Source: Acidaminococcus hominis
GTDB taxonomy: Bacteria; Bacillota; Negativicutes; Acidaminococcales; Acidaminococcaceae
Assembly (NCBI RefSeq): GCF_021044795.1
Contig: NZ_JAJNOP010000023.1
Reading direction: 5' to 3' (one strand)
Length of the DNA stretch: 34,998 bases
Numbering within the stretch: position 1 is the stretch's first letter; the number at the start of each line of letters is the position of its first letter. This document shows, piece after piece, positions 15,972-23,196 of this stretch. The notes beneath the pieces are model-generated. The model made no database searches. It saw nothing but the letters and a program-made list of their open reading frames with translations, and was not told where the DNA came from. The position numbers and the translations under genes are program-made.

Positions 15972-16727
15972 ATGTTTAAAAAGCTTGCATTGTTCTGCTG
16001 CTGTCTGTCCCTGTTTCTTCTGGCAGGCTGCGGCAGTACCCAGAAAGTAGATAATACCCAGGTGGCTTCTTATCCTGGCTGGATTCAGGTAAATGCCGGC
16101 CAGCAGGCTTCCTTCTCGGTGCCTCCAGAACTGGCGGAAGAATCCCAGGAATACGTGACGGCCCAGCTGCAGAAAGAGGATTTGAATCCCCTGCTTCGGA
16201 AATGGCTGACGGAAGACCAGATTACCGGCAAAAGTGCCGGGTGCGTTATTGCCCAGACAACGGATGTAACGGCCCTGCCCTGGGAAGGGGACAACCATTA
16301 TGCCCGGGTGGAATTCAAGACCATGCCCACTCCGGAAAAATTGCCGAAATATGGGCAAAATTTGGGCCTGAAGGCTGCGGAAATCAAGGACTTTGGGGAT
16401 ATTACCCAAAAGGCCCTGACGGGCATGGCCCAAAAGGACCTGCCGGAAGGCTACAGCCTAAATTTCCACGATTGGCAGCCCATGAAGAGTGTCATCATTA
16501 ACGGGGTGGAGAGCTTATATACCTCCTATGAGGAAGACGTTGTATATCAGAACAAGCTCCAGGTGACCTTCCACGTAGAGCGGTGGACCTTCTTTAACCG
16601 GGACCGGGTCCATACCCTGACGGTAACCAGCCGCAAGCAGGATAAGGCCTACTGGGAGGACGAAAGCCGTCCCCTGTACAAAAAGTTGGTCAATACCCTG
16701 AAAATCACCGCCAGCGAGGCAAAATAA
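15972..16727 (+). CDS. Lipoprotein of unknown function
   Basis: The 251-residue product starts MFKKLALFCCCLSLFLLAGC, an N-terminal signal with lipobox LLAGC, so it is expected to be lipid-anchored on the outside of the membrane. The rest is a soluble domain without a motif I recognise; it has many aromatic residues, such as SLNFHDWQPMKS and HVERWTFFNRDRVH, and a beta-strand-rich look toward the C-terminus. The open frame extends upstream into ccdA, but the lipoprotein signal and the promoter fix the start at 15972. It has its own promoter and terminator, so it is probably a single-gene unit. Confidence 0.8.
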   Translation: MFKKLALFCCCLSLFLLAGCGSTQKVDNTQVASYPGWIQVNAGQQASFSVPPELAEESQEYVTAQLQKEDLNPLLRKWLTEDQITGKSAGCVIAQTTDVTALPWEGDNHYARVEFKTMPTPEKLPKYGQNLGLKAAEIKDFGDITQKALTGMAQKDLPEGYSLNFHDWQPMKSVIINGVESLYTSYEEDVVYQNKLQVTFHVERWTFFNRDRVHTLTVTSRKQDKAYWEDESRPLYKKLVNTLKITASEAK

Positions 16728-16740
16728 GCCTGCTGGACCT

Positions 16741-16772
16741 ACTCCTGACAGGAATTCTGCCAGGAGTTTTTT
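16741..16772 (+). terminator. Intrinsic terminator after the lipoprotein gene
   Basis: Arms ACTCCTG (16741-16747) and CAGGAGT (16761-16767), with a further CAG/CTG pairing inside the loop, followed by six T. Confidence 0.85.
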
Positions 16773-16785
16773 CTTGGGGGGATAT

Positions 16786-16814
16786 TTGTCTAATTGCCTT
16801 ATTCATTGTATAAT
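16786..16814 (+). promoter_or_regulatory. Sigma-70-type promoter of the dehydrogenase-ridA pair
   Basis: TTGTCT (16786-16791), a 17-nt spacer and TATAAT (16809-16814), 33 nt upstream of the start codon. Confidence 0.8.
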
Positions 16815-16847
16815 CAGGTTGTATGAGGGTAGAAGGGAGAAGCGATT

Positions 16848-17723
16848 ATGACAAAACTACAGAATATTGGTTTTATCGGCACAGGTATCATGGGCAAGTC
16901 CATGCTGCGGAATCTGAAAAAAGCTGGCTATACCATGCATTGCTATGCCCGTCATCCGGAAAAGGTGGCAGATTTGGCTGCCGAAGGGGTAACGGTTCAT
17001 TCCACCATTGCTGACTGCGTCAAGGCCTGCCAGGTGATGATTACCATCGTAGGGTTCCCCAAGGATGTGGAAGAAGTATATTTTGCTCCAGGGGCCATTT
17101 TTGACAGTGCAGCCCCCGGTACCTACCTGGTGGATATGACCACCACTAGCCCCACCCTGGCCCAGAAATTGTATGCGGAAGGCAAAAAGAAGGGCTTGCC
17201 GGTTTTGGATGCTCCCGTTACCGGCGGTGACACCGGCGCCAAAAACGGTACCCTGTCCATCCTGGTGGGCGGTGACAAAGAAGCTTATGAAACCCTGCTG
17301 CCGATTTTCCAGGGCATGGGCACCAACATCAACTATATGGGGGCTGCCGGCAATGGCCAACACGCCAAGATGGCCAACCAGATCATGATTGCCGGTGCCA
17401 TGAGCGGTATCTGCGAAGCCCTGAACTACGCCAAGGTGAACGGCCTGGATCTGGACACCCTGTTAAAAGCTGTTTCTACTGGGGCTGCCGGCAGTGCCCA
17501 GCTGAACGCCTTTGGGGCCAAGATGGTCCATGGGGATTATGCTCCGGGGTTTTTCCTGAAGCATTTCATCAAGGATATGCGCCTGGCTAAGGAAGAAGCG
17601 GACAAGAAAGACCTGCAGCTGCCGGTGCTGGCCCAAGTACTTTCCGAGTACCTGGAACTGGAAAAGGCAGGAGAAGGAAACCTGGGCACCCAGGCTCTGT
17701 TCACGTATTATCAAAAAAAATAA
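16848..17723 (+). CDS. NAD(P)-dependent beta-hydroxyacid dehydrogenase (3-hydroxyisobutyrate dehydrogenase family)
   Basis: The 291-residue product has a Rossmann N-terminus with GFIGTGIMG (residues 8-16), the substrate-binding signature DAPVTGGDTGAKNGTL (121-135) and the catalytic lysine in GNGQHAKMANQ (K174). The family includes 3-hydroxyisobutyrate dehydrogenase, tartronate semialdehyde reductase and succinic semialdehyde reductases, and sequence inspection alone cannot choose among them. The adjacent ridA and, beyond it, a ureohydrolase fit nitrogen or amino-acid catabolism. Its own promoter lies 33 nt upstream. Confidence 0.9.
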   Translation: MTKLQNIGFIGTGIMGKSMLRNLKKAGYTMHCYARHPEKVADLAAEGVTVHSTIADCVKACQVMITIVGFPKDVEEVYFAPGAIFDSAAPGTYLVDMTTTSPTLAQKLYAEGKKKGLPVLDAPVTGGDTGAKNGTLSILVGGDKEAYETLLPIFQGMGTNINYMGAAGNGQHAKMANQIMIAGAMSGICEALNYAKVNGLDLDTLLKAVSTGAAGSAQLNAFGAKMVHGDYAPGFFLKHFIKDMRLAKEEADKKDLQLPVLAQVLSEYLELEKAGEGNLGTQALFTYYQKK

Positions 17724-17746
17724 TTTCTGGCAGAATAGCCAGAAAT
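17723..17746 (+). other. Intercistronic hairpin without a T tract
   Basis: A perfect 9-bp stem (17723-17731 with 17738-17746) with a 6-nt loop starts at the last base of the dehydrogenase stop codon. It is followed by TACCCTTTAGG rather than a U run. It is therefore more likely an mRNA-stability or processing element than a full terminator. The ridA ribosome binding site follows. Confidence 0.55.
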
Positions 17747-17765
17747 ACCCTTTAGGAGGCTTTCC

Positions 17766-18149
17766 ATGAAAAAAGAAATCAGCACGAAAAACGCTCCCGG
17801 CGCCATTGGACCGTATTCCCAAGGCATTGAAGCCGCAGGCAAAACCGTTTATGTTTCCGGCCAGATTCCCATTGATCCGGCTACCGGTGAATTTGCTGGC
17901 AAGGATATTGTGAGCCAAACCAAGCAATCCTTGACCAACGTCAAAAATATCCTGGCAGCTGCCGGGTATACCCTGGATGACGTGGTAAAAACCACGGTGC
18001 TGCTGGCAGACATTGCCGATTTTGGTGCCATGAACGAAGTGTATGGAACCTTCTTTACCGGCGTTTGCCCGGCCAGAGCCTGCTTCCAGGTAGTAGCCCT
18101 GCCCAAAGGCGCTTTGGTGGAAATTGAAGCGTTTGCCGTAAAAGACTGA
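17766..18149 (+). CDS. ridA: RidA family enamine/imine deaminase
   Basis: The 127-residue product has the classic RidA sequence: NAPGAIGPYSQGI near the start, VYVSGQIPIDPATG, and CPARACFQVVALPKGALVEIE, with R104 and E120 matching the catalytic arginine and glutamate of characterised members. RidA hydrolyses reactive 2-aminoacrylate and related imines produced by PLP enzymes. It shares a transcript with the upstream dehydrogenase. TTTAGGAGG precedes the ATG. Length and motifs indicate an intact enzyme. Confidence 0.93.
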   Translation: MKKEISTKNAPGAIGPYSQGIEAAGKTVYVSGQIPIDPATGEFAGKDIVSQTKQSLTNVKNILAAAGYTLDDVVKTTVLLADIADFGAMNEVYGTFFTGVCPARACFQVVALPKGALVEIEAFAVKD

Positions 18150-18162
18150 GCTATCAGGCAAC

Positions 18163-18209
18163 AAAAAACGGGATGTGCCCCACAAACGTGGGGATGCATC
18201 CCGTTTTTT
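18163..18209. terminator. Bidirectional terminator between ridA and the IclR gene
   Basis: A long stem with A6 on the left and T6 on the right: CGGGATG (18169-18175) pairs with 18197-18203, and CCCCAC (18178-18183) with GTGGGG (18188-18193) around an AAAC loop. The A and T runs make it functional on both strands, fitting the convergent genes. Confidence 0.93.
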
Positions 18210-18220
18210 CTTTATCCGGC

Positions 18221-18970
18221 CTAATCCGACAGCAGGGCGCTTTTCTGCTCCAGCCGCTGGGCGGCCAGGAGGAGCCCGTCTGCCAGCTGGGTGTAGCCCA
18301 GGGCCTTCAGGCGCTCCAGGGGACCGGAAATGCTCAGGGCATAGATCCGGTCCTTCATCACAAGGGGCACGGCTACTGCGGCAATTCCCGGGTCCACTTC
18401 TCCTTCGGAAATGCAATAACCGGTCTGGAGAATGTGGAGCAGCTGGTTCTTGAGCAGCCGCTGCTGGGTCCGGTCCCCACCGATTTCCTGGATAATACTG
18501 TCCCGGAGTTCTGGGGGCTGGGCGGCCAAAAGGGTCTTGCCGGAAGCACCCTGGTCCAAGGGAACGATGTAGCCCCGTTCCCGGGCCAGGCCCAGGGTGT
18601 GCCGGGATTTGGCCATGTCGGCGCAGATGCCCGTATGGCCCAGCAGTACGGACAGGACCACGGTTTCGTTGAACTGGTTGGCCAGCCGGTGCATCTCCTC
18701 GCTGAGGATTTCCCGGGTGGTATTGTGGACGGATACGGCGGAGGCCACCAGGAGTATCCCGGTGCCCAGCCGGTAGCGGCTGCTTTTGGCGGACTGCTCA
18801 ATCCAACCGGCGTACTGGAGGGTGCGCAGCAGCCGGTATACGGTGGTTTTGTGGAGGCCCAGGGCCTGGCTGATCTCCGTCAGGCTCAGGGATTCCTTGC
18901 GCTGGGCCGCATACAGCTCCAACAGCCGGGTGGCGTGGAGCACGGAATGGACAAGGGGAGTGGTTTCCAT
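18221..18970 (-). CDS. IclR family transcriptional regulator
   Basis: The 249-residue product has an N-terminal winged helix-turn-helix (about residues 15-75: SLTEISQALGLHKTTVYRLL is the recognition unit) and a C-terminal effector-binding domain, the standard IclR layout and length. I place the start at METTPLVHSV because AAAGGAAG lies 7 nt upstream; longer in-frame versions would run into the promoter. It is divergent from the ureohydrolase gene with a 183-nt shared control region, so it most likely regulates that gene and itself. IclR proteins sense small carboxylates; the effector here is unknown. Confidence 0.92.
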   Translation of the reverse strand: METTPLVHSVLHATRLLELYAAQRKESLSLTEISQALGLHKTTVYRLLRTLQYAGWIEQSAKSSRYRLGTGILLVASAVSVHNTTREILSEEMHRLANQFNETVVLSVLLGHTGICADMAKSRHTLGLARERGYIVPLDQGASGKTLLAAQPPELRDSIIQEIGGDRTQQRLLKNQLLHILQTGYCISEGEVDPGIAAVAVPLVMKDRIYALSISGPLERLKALGYTQLADGLLLAAQRLEQKSALLSD

Positions 18971-19010
18971 AGAGGCGCTTCCTTTCTGTTTAGACGCTGA
19001 AGATGCCCCT

Positions 19011-19039
19011 ATTATAAAAAGGACAGGGGAGAGCGTCAA
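19011..19039 (-). promoter_or_regulatory. Promoter of the IclR gene
   Basis: On the minus strand: TTGACG (19039-19034), a 17-nt spacer and a perfect TATAAT (19016-19011), 40 nt upstream of the start codon. Confidence 0.8.
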
Positions 19040-19055
19040 GGGGGTTAGTTTCATT

Positions 19056-19088
19056 ATAGTGCACAAATTGCTAAATAGTGTCCAAATT
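19056..19088. repeat. Pair of 14-bp direct repeats, candidate IclR operator
   Basis: ATAGTGCACAAATT (19056-19069) and ATAGTGTCCAAATT (19075-19088) match at 12 of 14 positions, offset by 19 bp, close to two helical turns. They lie between the two divergent promoters and end 2 bp before the -35 box of the ureohydrolase promoter. This is where a regulator acting on either promoter would bind. Confidence 0.6.
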
Positions 19089-19090
19089 CA

Positions 19091-19119
19091 TTGACTTACC
19101 CGGTGCCCCCTCCTATAAT
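19091..19119 (+). promoter_or_regulatory. Promoter of the ureohydrolase gene
   Basis: TTGACT (19091-19096), a 17-nt spacer and TATAAT (19114-19119), 34 nt before the start codon. Near consensus, so repression is the more natural mode of control. Confidence 0.85.
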
Positions 19120-19153
19120 GGGCAACAGAAAAGGGAAACAAAGGAGATACAGT

Positions 19154-20119
19154 ATGGACAACTTCAGCTTACGCAAACCTTTAAATATGGCCCCTACGGG
19201 CATTGCTACTTTTGCCAAAACCGAACTGGCAACGGATATGTACCATGTGAAAGGGGATATCGCCGTTTTGGGCGCTCCCTTTGACCTGGCCATCCAAGGC
19301 CGGACGGGTTGCCGCCTGGGACCCCGGGGCATCCGCCTGGGTTCTACCCGGTTCAGCTACAAAAAGGGCGGGACCTACGATTCCGAACGCCAGGAATTCT
19401 ATATGGACGCCAACCGCTGGAAAGTGGTGGACTGCGGGGACGTGGACTATATTCCCGGAGATTTGAAGGGCACTATGGACAACCTGCGGGAAGCCGTCCG
19501 GATCCTCCAGGACCAGGGCATTATGCCGGTGGTACTGGGCGGGGACTGCGCCGTGGATTATCCGGTACTCCAGGGTATGGAAGCAGCCGGTCCTTTTGAC
19601 ATCATCCATATCGATGCCCATTTGGATTGGACCAAACCCTTGGACGGACAGAAATACTTCAACGGCTCTCCCATGCGCAACGCCGCAGGGCTGCCCTATG
19701 TAGGGCGGATTCTCCATTTGGGAATCCGGGGCATCGGCAGCAGCGGTCCGGAAGATTTTGCGGAAGCCCGCTCCCACGGGGACGGTATCTATTCCGTACG
19801 GGATATTCGGAAAAAGGGCATCCAGGCTATTCTGGAGGAGTTCAAACCCCAGGCCCACAGCATCATCTGCTTTGATATTGATGCCATGGATGCGGTGTAC
19901 GCACCGGCTACGGGCTCTCCCATGTTCGGCGGTTTTACCTACGATGAGGCAGTGGACATTCTGGAAGCTCTGACGGACTATACGGATCCCATTGCCATGG
20001 TGATGACGGAAGTGGCTCCCCCCTTTGATGACGTGGGCGGTACCACCGGTTACCTGGCAGCCCGGCTGATTTCTGATGAACTGGGCTTTATTACCAAAGC
20101 ACGGGAAAAGAAGGGATAA
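19154..20119 (+). CDS. Ureohydrolase (agmatinase/arginase) family protein, atypical active site
   Basis: The 321-residue product belongs to the manganese ureohydrolases, which release urea from agmatine, arginine or other guanidino compounds. Metal-binding segments are IDAHLDW (D154, H156, D158), DIDAMD (D241, D243) and TEVAPPFD (E286). Two expected histidines are replaced: the GGDH motif reads GGDC (C132), and the HG-x-P segment carrying the proton-shuttle histidine reads NGSP (N170). So the metal site or the substrate may be unusual. The start is the ATG after AAAGGAGATA; a longer upstream frame would cover the promoter. The divergent IclR gene probably controls it, and a folate-type transporter subunit follows after 1 nt. 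Confidence 0.85.
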   Translation: MDNFSLRKPLNMAPTGIATFAKTELATDMYHVKGDIAVLGAPFDLAIQGRTGCRLGPRGIRLGSTRFSYKKGGTYDSERQEFYMDANRWKVVDCGDVDYIPGDLKGTMDNLREAVRILQDQGIMPVVLGGDCAVDYPVLQGMEAAGPFDIIHIDAHLDWTKPLDGQKYFNGSPMRNAAGLPYVGRILHLGIRGIGSSGPEDFAEARSHGDGIYSVRDIRKKGIQAILEEFKPQAHSIICFDIDAMDAVYAPATGSPMFGGFTYDEAVDILEALTDYTDPIAMVMTEVAPPFDDVGGTTGYLAARLISDELGFITKAREKKG

Positions 20120-20120
20120 C

Positions 20121-20639
20121 ATGGAAATGCGGCAGTCCCGGCATCCAGGGGCATGGCTGACTACCCTTGGCCTCTGTGTGGCCATGGAAGTGATTCTGGC
20201 CCGGTTCTTGTCCCTGCATACCTGGAATCTGAAAATCGGCTTCAGCTTCCTGCCGGTGGTGGCTGCGGCCTACTGGGGAGGTCCCCTGGCCGGGGGCCTG
20301 ACCGGCCTTTTGGGGGACCTGATTGGGGCACTGCTGTTTCCGGTGGGCACGTATTTTCCCGGGTTTACCCTGACGGCCTTTTTGGATGGGGCTGTGTACG
20401 GACTGTTTTTCCGAAAGAGAACCGGCCTCAAGGAAATTCTCGGGGCAGTGGTTACGGTGCAGCTGGGGCTGAGCCTGGTCTTAAATACCTTTTGGCTGAG
20501 CCTGCTGTATCAGGTGCCCTGGAGAACCTTATTGTGGCTGCGCTTGTTTCAATGTTTTGGCGGGCTGGTGGTGAAGGTGCTGGTACTGCGCCTTGCCCTG
20601 CCTGCAATGGAAAAAGGATTGGTGCGTCGGTTTGTCTGA
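20121..20639 (+). CDS. folT: ECF transporter S component, folate (FolT) family
   Basis: The 172-residue membrane protein has about five to six hydrophobic segments. KIGFSFLPVVAAAYWGGP, GLLGDLIGALLFPVGTYFPG and FTLTAFLDGAVYGLFF match the FolT-type substrate-binding subunit of energy-coupling factor transporters, which take up folates or related vitamins. The shared EcfA-EcfA'-EcfT module is not in this window, so it must use one encoded elsewhere. It begins one base after the ureohydrolase stop; a second ATG lies 6 nt further in. The 3' end overlaps the terminator arm. Substrate assignment is by family only. Confidence 0.82.
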   Translation: MEMRQSRHPGAWLTTLGLCVAMEVILARFLSLHTWNLKIGFSFLPVVAAAYWGGPLAGGLTGLLGDLIGALLFPVGTYFPGFTLTAFLDGAVYGLFFRKRTGLKEILGAVVTVQLGLSLVLNTFWLSLLYQVPWRTLLWLRLFQCFGGLVVKVLVLRLALPAMEKGLVRRFV

Positions 20640-20655
20640 CGCCCAATCCTTTTTT
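20611..20655 (+). terminator. Terminator whose left arm lies inside folT
   Basis: Left arm 20611-20622 and 20624-20628 lies in the last codons of folT. It pairs with 20638-20642 and 20643-20655, ending in six T. The left A run also makes it plausible on the minus strand. Confidence 0.9.
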
Positions 20656-20719
20656 GCGTTTGGCTATCAAGAAAATTTTAAGGAACACTGTCCATGCCCC
20701 TACTACTTTTACATAAATA

Positions 20720-20728
20720 TGATATAAT
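20720..20728 (+). promoter_or_regulatory. Extended -10 promoter of the DUF1015-serC operon
   Basis: TGA plus TATAAT (20723-20728) with no convincing -35 box. A 77-nt leader separates it from the start codon; I see no strong hairpin in that leader. Confidence 0.5.
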
Positions 20729-20805
20729 AAGGGAATGTAATTCATGGTTTTGTAAAGAATTTGTATTACCTTTGATGGGAAAAAGAACAAGTTTGGAGTG
20801 ATACT

Positions 20806-22071
20806 ATGGCTCATATCAAACCCTTTGCTGCCTTGCGGCCTACACCGGAGCTGGTCAGCCAAATCGCAGAATTACCCTATGATGTAATGAGCACTGCCGA
20901 GGCCCGGGAAATCCTGAAAAAGAATCCCCTGAGCTTTGTCCGGGTCAGCCGGGCAGAAGCCGATCTGCCGGAAGGCATTGCCGAAACGGATCCCCAGGTC
21001 TACGCCAAGGCCCGGGAAAACCTGGAAGACTACATTGCCAAAGGCCAGCTGAAACAGGATCCCCAGCCCTGCTACTATATTTACCGGCAGCAGATGGGGG
21101 CTTATATCCAGATTGGCCTGGTGGCCGTGGCTTCCCTGAAGGACTATGAAGAAGGCATTATCAAGCGGCACGAACTGACCCGGGAAGTCAAGGAAACGGA
21201 CCGGGTCAACCACATCCTGGCGACCGGGGCCCAAACGGGACCGGTGTTTTTGGCCTACCGGAGCAAAGGGGTGCTGACGGCCGTACTGCTCCAGTACATG
21301 GGCAATCATACGCCGGTGTACAATTTTGCCGGGGAAGACGGGGTGCGGCATACCCTGTACGTGATCCAGGAGCCCCTCAAGGTGCGGGAAATCACCCACC
21401 TGTTTGAACAGGTGCCGGCCCTCTACATCGCTGATGGGCATCACCGCTGCGCGGCAGCCCTGCGGGTGGCCAAGGAACTGGGTGCCCGGCCGGGCCAAAC
21501 CGGGGAGGAACCGTACAATTATGTGCTTTCCGTGATTTTCCCGGAAAATATGCTGCACATTCTGCCCTATAACCGGGTGGTCAAGGATTTGAACGGACTG
21601 TCCCAGGAAAAATTTTTGGAGCTGCTCCGGGAAAAATTCCAGGTGGAAAAGGCGGAACGGGCCGTGGAGCCCAAAACCCTCCATACCTTTGGGTTGTATC
21701 TGGCCGGCCAGTGGTATAGCTTAAAGGCTCTGGACGATACCTTCCCGCTGACGGATCCCATCGCTTCCCTGGATGTAAGCATTCTGCAAAGCAATGTGCT
21801 TTCCCCCATTCTGGGCATTGAGAATCCCCGGACTGATGAACGCATTGATTTTGTGGGAGGCATTCGGGGCCTTTCGGCCCTGGAAGAAGCTGTGGACGGC
21901 GGGGATTACACCCTGGCTTTCTCCCTGTATCCCACTTCCATGTACCAGCTGATGGCTGCGGCGGACGAGGGGCTTGTGATGCCGCCCAAATCTACCTGGT
22001 TCGAACCCAAACTGCGTGACGCACTGACTATACACCTGATCGGAGATGGAAAAAATGGAAAGAGTTTATAA
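20806..22071 (+). CDS. DUF1015 family protein, coupled to serC
   Basis: The 421-residue product is a full-length member of the DUF1015 family, with the typical start HIKPFAALRPTPELV, then AELPYDVMSTAEAR, KRHELTREVKETDR (about 120-133) and YIADGHHRCAAALR (DGHHR at 210-214). No function is firmly known to me. The DGHHR stretch resembles the phosphate-binding motif of ParB/sulfiredoxin-fold proteins, a group that includes free serine kinases (SerK, SbnI); this is a resemblance, not a proven homology. The gene overlaps serC by 17 nt, so both are translated together, and a role in serine or phosphoserine metabolism is the natural guess. Confidence 0.85.
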   Translation: MAHIKPFAALRPTPELVSQIAELPYDVMSTAEAREILKKNPLSFVRVSRAEADLPEGIAETDPQVYAKARENLEDYIAKGQLKQDPQPCYYIYRQQMGAYIQIGLVAVASLKDYEEGIIKRHELTREVKETDRVNHILATGAQTGPVFLAYRSKGVLTAVLLQYMGNHTPVYNFAGEDGVRHTLYVIQEPLKVREITHLFEQVPALYIADGHHRCAAALRVAKELGARPGQTGEEPYNYVLSVIFPENMLHILPYNRVVKDLNGLSQEKFLELLREKFQVEKAERAVEPKTLHTFGLYLAGQWYSLKALDDTFPLTDPIASLDVSILQSNVLSPILGIENPRTDERIDFVGGIRGLSALEEAVDGGDYTLAFSLYPTSMYQLMAAADEGLVMPPKSTWFEPKLRDALTIHLIGDGKNGKSL

Positions 22072-23140
22072 TTTTGGTGCGGGGCCTTCGATGTTCCCCT
22101 TGGCGGTCTTGAAAGAAGTACAGAAGGAACTGCTGGACTATGAAGGCAGCGGCATGTCCGTGCTGGAAATCAGCCACCGGAGTGCCTTGTATGAAAAAAT
22201 CAACGACGAAGCCCAGGCCGATATCAAAAAGCTGCTAGGGATGGATGACAGCTGGGTGGTGATGTTCATGGGCGGCGGGGCAACCCTCCAGTTCTCCATG
22301 ATTCCCATGAACTTCCTGAAACCGGGGAAAGTAGGGGCCTACGCCATTACCAGTACGTTCTCGGAAAAGGCCATTGCCGAAGCCAAAAAGGTCGGGGACG
22401 CAGTAGAAGTCTTTACCAGCAAACCCACCGGCCTCGACCGGGTTCCCCAGCCGGAGGAGCTGGTACTGCCCAAGGATTGCGCCTACCTGCATATTACTGC
22501 CAACAACACGGCGGAAGGCACGGAATACCACAAATATCCGGATACCGGGGAGGTACCCCTGATTGCGGATATGTCTTCGGATATTCTGTCCCGGCCCGTT
22601 CCCGTAGACAAGTTCTCCCTGATCTACAACGGGGCCCAGAAGAACATCGGGCCGGCTGGGGTTACCGTGGTCATGGCCAAAAAGGATTTTGTCACCGGCA
22701 TGGATCCCAATCTGCCCATCATGATGAATTATGAAACCTTCAGCGGCCACGATTCCGTCTACAATACCCCGCCGGTATTTGGGGTGTACATGGTAGGTCT
22801 TATGGCCAAATGGCTGCTGGCCCAGGGCGGTCTTGCTGCCATGGAAAAGCGCAACAAGGAAAAGGCCAAGTTGGTGTACGGCGTTCTGGACAGCCATCCG
22901 GAATTCTACAAGGGCCACGCCCAGCCGGAAAGCCGTTCTCTGATGAATGTTACCTTCAACCTGCCTACGCCGGAACTGGAAAAGAAGTTTGTGGCCGAAG
23001 GGGCCGAACATGGACTGGTGAGCCTGAAGGGTCACAAATCCATTGGCGGCATCCGGGCGTCCATTTACAATGCCATGCCCCTGGACGGCTGCGAAGCGCT
23101 GGCCGCCTATATGGAACGGTTCTGGAAGAAAAATAAATAA
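22055..23140 (+). CDS. serC: Phosphoserine aminotransferase
   Basis: The 361-residue PLP enzyme converts 3-phosphohydroxypyruvate and glutamate to phosphoserine and 2-oxoglutarate, step two of serine synthesis. It starts MERVYNFGAGPSMFP; the ATG at 22046 abuts GGAG (22042-22045), so 22055 with 9-nt spacing is preferred. FMGGGATLQF binds the cofactor phosphate, and K196 in YNGAQKNIGPAG is the Schiff-base lysine. The gene overlaps DUF1015 by 17 nt. Neither serA nor serB is in the window. Confidence 0.96.
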   Translation: MERVYNFGAGPSMFPLAVLKEVQKELLDYEGSGMSVLEISHRSALYEKINDEAQADIKKLLGMDDSWVVMFMGGGATLQFSMIPMNFLKPGKVGAYAITSTFSEKAIAEAKKVGDAVEVFTSKPTGLDRVPQPEELVLPKDCAYLHITANNTAEGTEYHKYPDTGEVPLIADMSSDILSRPVPVDKFSLIYNGAQKNIGPAGVTVVMAKKDFVTGMDPNLPIMMNYETFSGHDSVYNTPPVFGVYMVGLMAKWLLAQGGLAAMEKRNKEKAKLVYGVLDSHPEFYKGHAQPESRSLMNVTFNLPTPELEKKFVAEGAEHGLVSLKGHKSIGGIRASIYNAMPLDGCEALAAYMERFWKKNK

Positions 23141-23145
23141 CGCGC

Positions 23146-23185
23146 AAAAAAACACGGTGTGCCTTTAGGTACACCGTGTTTTTTT
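23146..23185. terminator. Bidirectional terminator between serC and the TPM gene
   Basis: A perfect 15-bp stem (23146-23160 with 23171-23185) with A7 and T7 ends, serving the convergent units. The loop can add a CCT/AGG pairing. Confidence 0.95.
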
Positions 23186-23196
23186 AGGATTTTGTC

